From positions 1 through 11,597 of the forward strand of contig JAEXPO010000039.1 of assembly GCA_023446675.1 (NCBI GenBank): a DNA stretch of 11,597 bases. Reading direction: 5' to 3'. The stretch's first letter is position 1. Every line of letters starts with the position of its first letter. Source of the DNA: Bacillota bacterium (GTDB lineage Bacteria; Bacillota; Clostridia; DSM-8532). Of the stretch, positions 1-7,081 are shown in pieces. Position numbers and translations under genes: made by a program. The notes below the pieces were generated by a model. It ran no database searches and was not told the origin of the DNA. It saw nothing but the letters and a program-made list of their open reading frames with translations.

Positions 1-2500
1 AATTTCAGGAACATTTCTGAACAAGGCTTCTCTTATAACCGTGCTGCAACAGCACTTTTTTTAAAAACCTCATTGTCGGGTTTATCCAAAGAAAATTTTC
101 ATGCGGGAGCCGTGTCAGCTTGGGGAAGCAATGAGACAGATGATTATGCAAACAAATCTAAAAATGCAAAAGATCTATTTGAACAAATTGGCTTTACTGA
201 CTTTGAGCCTAATAACGACTTTACAGTAAAGCCGAGTGAAGATTCCATCGGAGCGGTAGCAGCTCACAAGAAAGTTACCATAAACAATGAAACATTTACG
301 TTAATAACCCTTGCAACTCGTGGTGGCGGATATGAAGCTGAATGGGCAGGAAATCTCACAGTAGGCATGAGCGGCATGCATGAAGGATTCAAGACTGCCC
401 GTGATAAAACCTATAATTTTCTTGTTGACTATATTGACCGTCACAAAGACCAATTCCAAAGCAACATAAAAATATGGTTGACTGGGTACAGTCGCGCCGG
501 GGCTACGGTAAACCTCCTTGCGGGTAAACTGAATGATGACGGACAAATTGCTGGAATCAACATCAATAAAAAAGATATCTTCGCATACTGCTTCGAGCCT
601 CCAATGGGTGCTTTAGAAAAAGATGTAACCCCCAGCAAAGACTACTCTAATATTCACAATGTTCTGAATCCAAGTGATGTTGTTCCCAAGGTAGCAATGA
701 GGGTTTGGGGCTTCGCAAGATACGGAAATGATGAACCCGTAATCCCAGGCGCCTTGACATATAGTAACTACGCCTCAGCTAAACAGGCAATGCTAGATAA
801 GTTTATCGCTCTTAATACCGATTGGACTAACAAGTCAATAGTTGACGCTAACAACGATGGCCAATACAACATCAATGACAAGCATCTTGTTGATACGTTT
901 CAGGCAAAAAAATTACTCAAATTTGATGTCGACCTGAGTGGTCATTGGGAAGAAAGAACCGGTTGGTTCGGCATCAAATATTATGTTTGGGTGTTTGATA
1001 GTAATGTTGTTACCGCTGAACTATTTGCAAATGACAATAAAACAATGAGCCTGTTTTTAGATGAGCTAGTTACCGACCTTGCAAATGGTATAGGCAATCG
1101 TGTTAACTATACGTATAACCTGCAAGGAGCGGCACAGCTTGCTGCGGCACAATTTATGGGTGGAGGCTATGAGCAGTATAAATGGGGTATGGTAGATGGG
1201 ATATTTTCTAGTAAGCTGAATTCCCATATTCAAGATATTACTTGGACTCTTATCACCCAAGGTGAGCCTGGTGTGACAGCACTTGTTACGCAGTATTTGT
1301 TTGAAAGTATCTCGGAGGCGGGAATAGATATCGGTGATTACGCAGGCGTGCCTACAGCCCTGGTAGAAGCACTTAAGTCAGTTGTTAGAGCACTCGTTTC
1401 ATCAATTATATTTAATGGTGGTAGCGATGTGATTACACTCTTTGCCGAAAACAATATGTCAAAATTAGTTCCAGCACATTATCCGGAACTATGTCTTGCG
1501 TGGTTACAAATGCAAGACATCAATTACACGCCAGAGGGACAACAGCTTTTCGTCGTTGATAGCTATCGTGTGGTGAGGATAAACTGCCCAGTCGATGTTG
1601 AAGCATATAATTCGTCCGGAGAATTAGTTGCACAAATAACTGCCGATGTGCCGCAAGTCATTGTCGGAAGTACTATAGTTTCTTCGTTTAGTGAAGATGG
1701 CGAAAAATTACTGTATCTTCCTGCAGATGAAGATTACATAATCAAAATCACAGCCACAGACAATGGTGCATTGAATTATTCAGTAAACGAGTATAGTTAT
1801 GATACCGACACTTTTGCTAAAATTGTAAATTACTACGATTTGCCAATTGCTTTAGGTGACGTACTAACAGGAGCTGTTCCAGCGTATATCGTAACCGAAA
1901 CTCTCAATACAGGTAATGGTTCAAATTCTCTATATACACTCAGTGATAATACTGGTGAGCAAGTTGTTCCAGATACGCAAGTTAAAGGTAGTGAAGCTGC
2001 GGAATCAGTGTATGCTGTGCTTGTATCGACTAACAACATAAATGGTGGCACTATCTTTGGTGGAGGTGCGTACAACTTAGGGTCTTTTGCCACTGTTGTG
2101 GCGTACCCATTTGATGAGTGTAAATTTGATGGTTGGTATGAAAACGATGTTCTCATAGCAAATGAGCAGAGTTACCGTTTCAGGGTTTCAGAGGCTCGAA
2201 ATCTCATTGCCAAGTTTACCGGTAGCCGTCCTGGACAGGGGAGCTTATCAAGCGATGCTGCTCTTTCAGCTTTATCGCTAGGTGCAGGTATAACCCTAAG
2301 TCCTGCGTTTTCGATGTCTACAATTAGCTATACTGCAAGTGTTCCATACGGCACATCAAGTGTAATGGTCAGCGCAACTGCAAGTGACCCAAATGCGACT
2401 CTAAGCGGTACGGGTACAAAATCTCTGGAAGTTGGCTCTAATACTATTGCCGTAAATGTGATCGCCGAAGATGGGGTCACTGCTTTGACTTACACCGTTG

Positions 2501-2508
2501 TCGTGAAA
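2501..2508. repeat. Left copy of 8-bp target-site duplication (TCGTGAAA)
   Basis: TCGTGAAA abuts the left end of the IS and is repeated exactly at 4067-4074 against its right end. Eight bases is a normal duplication length for IS256-family transposition. With one copy removed, the pre-insertion target read TCGTGAAACGA, itself a small inverted repeat (TCGT-gaa-ACGA). Confidence 0.9.
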
Positions 2509-2555
2509 GGAGGTGTAAAGAATTTTGTGTATAAGAAGGAATTAACTTATTCCTG
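2509..2555 (+). repeat. Left terminal inverted repeat of the IS
   Basis: The outer part reads GGAGGTGTAAAGAATTTTG and then TGTAT. It matches the reverse complement of the right end (GAGGCTGTAAAAATTTCTG, then TGTAT) with a few mismatches. A second perfectly shared block, CTTATTCCTG (2546-2555), recurs at 4018-4027 in inverted orientation at nearly the same distance from the end. The host reading frame continues through this repeat and stops at its inner edge. Confidence 0.85.
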
Positions 2556-2677
2556 AAAAGATGGTTCTTAATAAATTCAATGAACTTTATTTGTCTTACA
2601 GTAAATATTATGCCCTGGAATCGATTGGTATATGCATAATATGGTATAAATAATCCAATAATTTAACATAATAGGGG

Positions 2678-2774
2678 ATTCTGATCTTTTTCAGAATGTA
2701 TTGAAGGTCTAGCCCGTCCGGCAATGAGGACGAGCCCTTCGAGGGCGGTGGGGGTGTGCCCTTTACACAAAGGG
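2678..2774. other. Hairpin-rich noncoding segment at the 3' side of the transposase
   Basis: Four inverted repeats follow one another within about 100 bases. They are ATTCTGA/TCAGAAT (2678-2684 with 2691-2697), CGTCC/GGACG (2715-2719 with 2728-2732), GCCCT/AGGGC (2734-2738 with 2742-2746) and CCCTTT/AAAGGG (2759-2764 with 2769-2774). The last one overlaps the transposase stop codon. The middle part is G/C-rich in contrast to the AT-rich DNA on its left. No long T tract follows a stem, so a classical intrinsic terminator is not obvious. It may block transcripts crossing the IS end or be a structured RNA tail of the transposase message; neither can be shown here. Confidence 0.45.
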
Positions 2775-3980
2775 TTCCAGCCGACCCTCGTATAAAATCA
2801 TTAACTGACTTAAAACTTGATCCCAGTTACGATAGCGCTGAGTCCATTTCTTCATAACATTCATTGAGGCCAGGTAGAGCATCTTCTCAAGCGAGCTGTC
2901 GCTGGGGAAAATGGACTTTGTTTTGGTTACTTTTCGGAACTGCCGGTGTAGGCCCTCAATAATGTTTGTCGTATAGATTGTCTTGCGTATAGCCTCTGGA
3001 AACTTATAGAAGGGACTTAAAATATCCCAGTTTGTTTCCCAGCTGCGAAAAGCGTAGGGGTAGTGCTGTCCCCATTTATTCTTGAGTTCATAAAGCTTAT
3101 CTAAAGCAGCTTCTTCGCTAACCGCAGAATAGACTGCTTTGAAATCTTTTGAAAAGGCCTTTAAATCTTTGTAAGAGACATACTTAAAAGAATTACGAAG
3201 CTGGTGGATAATACACCTCTGGACTTCTGCTTTAGGATAGGCTGCTGCAATCGCTTCCTTCATTCCCGTCAGGCCATCTACACAGAAGATTAGGATATCC
3301 GCAACACCACGATTTTTGAGTTCATTGAGAATACCCAACCAAAACTTGGAAGATTCGTTCTCACCTATCCATATCCCCAGAATATCCTTATTACCTTCAA
3401 GATTGACACCCAATACAACGTAAGCTGCTCGATTTACTACATGATTGTCTTCTCGAATTTTATAGTGTATAGCATCCATGAAAACAAAGGGATACAACGC
3501 ATCCAACGGCCGATTCTGCCATTCTTTTATTTCTGGCAGGATCCGTTCAGTAATCTTGCTAACCATCTATGCTGAAATTTCCACACCATACAAATCCCGA
3601 ATTTGCTCATGAATATCCCGTGTGGACAGGCCTCTGGCATATAAAGAAATGACTTTTTCCTCTATTCCGGATACATCCCGTTTATACTTGGGAACAATTC
3701 GGGGTTCAAACTCACCCTTTCGATCCCTTGGAATTTCAAGCGTTACCGGCCCTAATTCACTACGTACTGTTTTGCTTGTGTAGCCGTTTCGACTATTATC
3801 GGTGTCTTTTTTACCGGCCTCTTCTCTGCTGTATCCCAGCTGATTCTCCATTTCAACTTCTAACATTTCTTGTAGAACGTCTTTAAAAGAATCCTTTAAA
3901 AAGGCAAGTACATCACCTGGATTTTTAAAATGATTTCCCGTTATTATTTCCTGTATTACTTCTTTCGGTATGGACCCCAT
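2763..3980 (-). pseudogene. IS256-family transposase with in-frame amber stop
   Basis: This is a Mutator-type DDE transposase that would cut and join the IS ends. Read through, it encodes 405 residues, the normal size for the family. The start is ATG at 3980-3978 with AAGGAG about 8 bases upstream. Catalytic acids are all present: Asp about 169 (FMDAIHYKIR), Asp about 235 (FCVDGLTG) and Glu about 342 (NIIEGLHRQFRK), plus the RCIIHQLRNS block between the second and third. Codon 138 is TAG (3569-3567), between GVEISA and MVSKITER. The frame is unchanged on both sides, so this is a single nonsense change; Glu (GAG) is a likely ancestral codon because related proteins tend to have an acidic residue here. 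The second half begins with an ATG directly after the stop, but no good ribosome binding site precedes it. Confidence 0.93.
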
Positions 3981-4017
3981 AAAAATACTCCTTCCTGCTC
4001 GTTACTTCAATTCTTCC

Positions 4018-4066
4018 CAGGAATAAGTATTTCCCTTTGGTCATACACAGAAATTTTTACAGCCTC
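4018..4066 (-). repeat. Right terminal inverted repeat of the IS
   Basis: Read on the minus strand from 4066 it begins GAGGCTGTAAAAATTTCTG, then TGTAT, and ends with CTTATTCCTG, mirroring the left end. It lies upstream of the transposase start, so the transposase promoter should be in or just inside it; I could not pick convincing -35/-10 boxes. Confidence 0.85.
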
Positions 4067-4074
4067 TCGTGAAA
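4067..4074. repeat. Right copy of 8-bp target-site duplication (TCGTGAAA)
   Basis: It is identical to 2501-2508. Its GTG (4069-4071) and AAA codons are in the same frame as the GTG-AAA codons at 2503-2508, so excision of the IS with one copy restores the host frame. Confidence 0.9.
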
Positions 4075-5280
4075 CGAGATTCTTATAGCGGCGGTAACAC
4101 GTACGTTTCACCATCAACTTTATCAAAAACAACAATTCCAGTAAATAATGGTGCTATTGACATAGAATATACTATTGCAAATGGAGATGCTATTCTCAAT
4201 ATTGCAAACAGCAACTTCTCGTCCATAATCGATACATCGATTAACAATACTGTCATATTCGATGCGTCCAAGGTAACTAATGCAACCAGCGTGGTAATTC
4301 CAGCATCCGCGCTAAAATCCATTTCTGAGAAGAATCTTGCGGTCACCGTAATACTTCTGAATGGAACGGTGGCTTTCTCCAAGACTTCCATTGCAGCGGT
4401 CGTAGCTGCGGCCACAGGTACTACCATCAGCGTGGTCGTTCAGGATGCGAGGTCCAAACTGAACGATAAGCAAAAGAAGACAGTTAGTGATTCTACTATT
4501 TACGATATCTCAGTCATAAGCAACAGTGTCCGTATAACATCGTTTGGCGATGGGATTTTGACGGTTAGCATTCCGTACACGCTGCCAACAGGCGTTAAAG
4601 CCACGCAGGTTGTGCCTTACAGCCTGAAAGACGATGGCAGTATTGAGTTGGTATCAGGCAAATACGATGCCATGAACAAGAAAATGGTATTGAAACTTAG
4701 CCATCTGTCCAAGTACGTTCTAAAAACGAATCGTGTCACCTACTCGGTGGAAAGCGGTTGGAATGATGCCGATAGCTTTGACTTCACGGTGCAACGTGGC
4801 CTGTTTGACAAGTTTCTCAAGGATGGTAAGATTACCGCAAGCGACACAATTAGTCGTGAGGATTTCATTGTGTCATTGATGAAAGCAATGGGCATACAGC
4901 CAATGACTGAGTTTACTGTTGAACAGTTCGCCGATGTAAACAGCGCGAACTCGGCGTATCTGAGAACAGCGAGAGAACTCGGAGTAATTGCAGGTGTTGA
5001 GAATAACAAGTTTGAACCCGAACGTGCCGCAACTCGCGGTGAAGAGTTCCAAGTAATCTACAACCTCATTAACTCAGGTTTAATTAGCTTGGATACAGTC
5101 GCCACCAATGGTAAAAAGATAGATGACTTCGGCGATGCAGCGGATATACCGACTTGGTTGAAACCGGCCTTGGCTTACCTCTTGGAAATGGGTATAATCG
5201 TTGGCGATGGTTTGAACCTCAATGTCAATGATGACTTCACTCTTGGCGAAACGGCGGTTCTAGTGATGCGCCTTAGCTAA
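4069..5280 (+). pseudogene. C-terminal part of the IS-interrupted surface protein, with SLH repeats
   Basis: This is the downstream half of the gene seen at 1-2508, in the same frame; native sequence resumes at 4075 (RDSYSGG...). The GTG at 4069 belongs to the target duplication and has no Shine-Dalgarno in front of it, so independent translation is doubtful. Residues about 20-220 are a beta-rich extracellular region of a type common in clostridial SLH proteins. About 243-276, 287-334 (FADVNSANSAYLRTARELGV) and 351-403 (IPTWLKPALAYLLEMGIIVG) look like three SLH repeats, which bind secondary cell-wall polymer pyruvyl groups and hold proteins on the surface. The third repeat ends the protein. 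No frameshift or stop is seen. The intact parent would exceed 1230 residues. Confidence 0.88.
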
Positions 5281-5302
5281 AACAGTAACACTACTATATC
5301 AC

Positions 5303-5335
5303 AAAGGCTGGGAATTCTATGAGTTCCTGGCCTTT
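5303..5335 (+). terminator. Probable terminator after the SLH protein gene
   Basis: AAAGGCTGGGAAT (5303-5315) pairs with GTTCCTGGCCTTT (5323-5335), giving a 13-bp stem with a few G-U pairs and a seven-base loop. It lies 22 bases after the stop codon. The T tract after it is weak (GTCTGATTT), so the call rests mostly on stem and position. Confidence 0.65.
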
Positions 5336-5668
5336 GTCTGATTTATGACCGCACTTCCTCCTTGAGCAATATTTCTTCTCTCCGTATGGGTAATTAAAGT
5401 TGTCTTAATTCTGAACAACGGTTAGAACCCCCTATACCAAAGTACATCGATGTATGCATGTTTTTACCCCCGTTTTCATTTCTGTTTATAAATCTTATAT
5501 AAAAAAGAATCTTGCCAATTTATTTCCGCATACTATTTTATATGTTAAACATATCCTTTTTCTACATATTGCATTAATCTTTTTCAATACCCTTTACCAA
5601 TAACGGCCGGTCCGACATAGAATAGAAATGATAAAATGAACCCTCTCTGTACAACTCCCCCATATCCA
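5336..5668. other. AT-rich intergenic region, no gene recognised
   Basis: There is no open frame with a credible start site on either strand. It contains a perfect 12-bp palindrome, TACATCGATGTA (5443-5454), and an inverted repeat, ATATGT-taa-ACATAT (5540-5554). A 21-codon minus-strand frame (5459-5394) overlaps the palindrome but is not supported. The missing 5' part of the adjacent catalase gene is not recognisable here. Confidence 0.6.
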
Positions 5669-5687
5669 TTTAGTCAATCAGACTAAA
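5669..5687. repeat. Inverted repeat at the catalase truncation point
   Basis: TTTAGTC (5669-5675) and GACTAAA (5681-5687) are perfect inverted copies around the five-base loop AATCA. Recognisable catalase coding sequence begins at its right arm, so it marks the breakpoint of the damaged gene. Confidence 0.6.
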
Positions 5688-6095
5688 GCTATACTTAACG
5701 ATATAGGCACAGAGGAGCTTGGCCACCTGGAAATGGTTGGAGCTATGGTTCATCAGCTTCTTAAGAACGCAACTCCGGAGGATATCAAGCGTGCCGGAGC
5801 CGCAGGCTACTTTGCGGATCATGGCTATGGCGTTTATCCGGTAAGCGCTTCAGGTGTTCCCTGGTCCGCTGAGGGGATCCAGTCCATGGGTGATCCCATT
5901 GCAGACCTTAACGAGGATCTGGCAGCGGAGCAAAAGGCTCGTGCCACTTATGAAAACTTAATCCGTCTGAGCGACGATCCGGATGTCATGGACGCCCTTC
6001 GTTTCTTGAGAGAAAGAGAAGTTGTTCATTATCAGCGTTTTGGTGAAGCTTTGCGTATTGTAGAAGAAACCCTGCAGAGAAAAAAATACTATTAA
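5682..6095 (+). pseudogene. cotJC: 5'-truncated manganese catalase of the spore-coat CotJC type
   Basis: About 137 residues match the C-terminal two thirds of CotJC-like dimanganese catalases, which are normally about 190 residues. Ferritin-like metal ligands still present are Glu and His of GTEELGHLEM (5706-5735), Glu of AAEQKARATY and His of REREVVHYQRF. The N-terminal helix that carries another glutamate ligand (the GGPDGELAA region of the family) is missing. The frame is open back to 5640, but upstream of 5682 it does not resemble the family and has no start. The first ATG (5733) lies after the first Glu/His pair and is 15 bases from the nearest GAGGAG, so a product from it would lack essential ligands. 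Likely a dead remnant; a misread start of a novel short form is less likely. Confidence 0.8.
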
Positions 6096-6186
6096 GCTAA
6101 TCATTTCAAGTAGCTTGATAATTCGATAGAGACATATAAGATGTACCGCATGGAAGAAGAACGATTCAATCTGCCTTCATCCCATA

Positions 6187-6240
6187 AAAAAGGTTTAAAG
6201 CATTGTCCCACTCAAGGTGGTTGACGCTTTAAACCTTTTT
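6187..6240. terminator. Strong bidirectional terminator
   Basis: AAAAAGGTTTAAAGC (6187-6201) and GCTTTAAACCTTTTT (6226-6240) form a perfect 15-bp stem. The loop contains a further short CCAC/GTGG pairing. T-rich ends on both strands make it suitable for convergent genes: the catalase remnant from the left and kdgA from the right, 94 bases past its stop. Confidence 0.88.
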
Positions 6241-6334
6241 AGTTTCATTTATAAGCTAATCAAATATAAGCTAACTATTGTTAATTTCGGACAGCTAATG
6301 CAATTTTCCTTGAGCATAATACAGGAAAGCCTTT

Positions 6335-6982
6335 TTATTTCGCCCTGGCTTCCTTGATTTTCTCAATGAACTGACGGGCAATGGTGGTGATGGACTCATA
6401 ATCGCCCTTTTTGGCACCGGCAATAAGGTTGCCGCCCACACCCACAGCCTGTGCTCCTGCTTTAATCCACTCGCCGACATTTTCAAGGCTTACACCGCCG
6501 GTGGGCATGAGAGGAGCATAAGGGATGGGGCCTTTTATTGCTTTAATAATCCCAGGGCCAAAAAGCTCGCCAGGGAAAATTTTAACGATATCCGCTCCGC
6601 ATTCCATGCATTCATCCACTTCCTTAATGGTCATGGCACCGGGCATGGAGGCTACCTGGTAACGGTTGCAAAGGGCAACCACTTCCTTGTTTAGATAAGG
6701 GCTTACCACATACTGGGCTCCGGCCAGTATAGCGGTTCTTGCTGTTTCAGGATCCAAAACGGTACCTGCACCGATAATGATTTCACCGGAATTATACTTT
6801 TTAGAGAGATCTTTAATAAGCTCAGCAGCGCCAGGTACCGTGAAGGTTACCTCAATGGCTGCAACGCCACCGGCAATACACGCTTCGGTTATTTTAACCG
6901 CCTGCTCGGCGCTGTCTGCCCGAACAACCGCCACAAGTCCGCCTGCTTTAATTTTTGAAAGGATCTCCTGCTTTGTTGCCAT
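6335..6982 (-). CDS. kdgA: 2-keto-3-deoxy-6-phosphogluconate (KDPG) aldolase
   Basis: This cytoplasmic class I aldolase cleaves KDPG to pyruvate and glyceraldehyde 3-phosphate; family members often also act on 4-hydroxy-2-oxoglutarate. The 215-residue length fits the family. A TIM-barrel is indicated by LVAVVRADS, AIEVTFTVPGA, IIGAGTVLD, YVVSPYLN, MPGAMT, IVKIFPG and LMPTGG. Glu44 and the Schiff-base Lys134 (DIVKIFPG) are visible. The start chosen is ATG at 6982-6980 (MATKQEIL) because GGAGG lies about 8 bases upstream; an in-frame ATG at 7009 would swallow that site. It follows kdgK by 99 bases on the same strand, and the pair forms consecutive steps of KDG breakdown. Substrate assignment is strengthened by the neighbour rather than by sequence alone. 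Confidence 0.94.
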   Translation of the reverse strand: MATKQEILSKIKAGGLVAVVRADSAEQAVKITEACIAGGVAAIEVTFTVPGAAELIKDLSKKYNSGEIIIGAGTVLDPETARTAILAGAQYVVSPYLNKEVVALCNRYQVASMPGAMTIKEVDECMECGADIVKIFPGELFGPGIIKAIKGPIPYAPLMPTGGVSLENVGEWIKAGAQAVGVGGNLIAGAKKGDYESITTIARQFIEKIKEARAK

Positions 6983-6999
6983 TTTTATTTCCTCCATTC

Positions 7000-7066
7000 C
7001 CCAATCCACAAGCGGGGGGTATCCCCGCCGGATTGGGTCCGCATTTCACGGCTATTTTATTGCCGT
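7000..7066 (-). promoter_or_regulatory. Two tandem hairpins in the kdgK-kdgA spacer
   Basis: In transcript order, ACGGC/GCCGT pairs first (7048-7052 with 7062-7066). A long stem follows, with outer arms CCCAATCC (7000-7007) and GGATTGGG (7030-7037) and inner arms GCGGGG (7012-7017) and CCCCGC (7023-7028). The second ends just before the kdgA ribosome binding site. There is no T tract, so it is not a classical terminator. A role in message processing, stability or setting the kdgK:kdgA ratio is inference. Confidence 0.6.
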
Positions 7067-7081
7067 CACATTTTAAAGAAA

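Larger units (their letters stand above)
1..2556 (+). pseudogene. N-terminal part of an IS-interrupted SLH surface protein with lipase-like domain (5' end outside window)
   Basis: The frame is open from base 1 with no stop, so the true start is upstream; the TTG at 73 is only the first start-like codon inside. Residues are counted from base 1. A class-3 lipase / alpha-beta hydrolase core is shown by the nucleophile elbow TGYSRAG (Ser about 164) and by NPSDVVPKV (Asp about 226). The His of AHYPELCLAWL (about 493) is a candidate for the third triad member. DANNDGQYNIND (844-879) resembles an EF-hand calcium loop. About 2005-2223 is a divergent InlB B-repeat-like domain (FDGWYEND...AKFTG). About 2245-2508 is a cadherin-like beta-sandwich (LSALSLGAGITLSPAF...). 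Native sequence ends at codon 2506-2508. The last 15 residues and the TGA at 2554-2556 come from the IS left end. The product would lack the SLH anchor encoded at 4075-5280. Family calls are by eye; substrate unknown. Confidence 0.85.
2509..4066 (-). mobile_element. IS256-family insertion sequence, 1558 bp, with degenerate transposase
   Basis: The element is bounded by an exact 8-bp target duplication and by imperfect terminal inverted repeats, and it encodes a Mutator/IS256-type DDE transposase on the minus strand. Deleting the element plus one duplication (1566 bp, a multiple of three) fuses ...VVVK at 2508 to RDSYSGG at 4075 in frame, which fixes both boundaries. The length is slightly above the usual range for the family because about 200 bp of noncoding DNA lies between the left end and the transposase stop; part of that is rich in hairpins. 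The transposase is broken by an amber codon, so this copy probably cannot mobilise itself unless the stop is suppressed or it is moved in trans. Confidence 0.93.

Noticed and set aside
2763..3566. Second transposase fragment as an independent gene starting at the ATG after the amber codon
   Set aside because: No Shine-Dalgarno precedes it, and without the first 138 residues it lacks the N-terminal region; it is the same frame as the upstream fragment.
2509..4066. Possible programmed frameshift or group II intron inside the surface-protein gene
   Set aside because: DDE transposase, inverted termini and a target duplication explain the interruption fully; no reverse transcriptase or intron domain V is present.
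5394..5459. Minus-strand 21-codon frame (MHTSMYFGIGG...) in the AT-rich spacer
   Set aside because: The G-rich stretch before it is a poor ribosome binding site, the frame overlaps a palindrome, and I could not assign it to any family. Too short to support.
5636..5686. 16-codon plus-strand frame just before the catalase remnant, considered as its lost start
   Set aside because: Its sequence does not resemble the CotJC N-terminus, it is in another frame and has no ribosome binding site.
6301..6330. Second terminator immediately after kdgA (TTTCCT/AGGAAA)
   Set aside because: Only a 6-bp AT-rich stem with a 12-base loop and no T run; the stem at 6187-6240 is far stronger.
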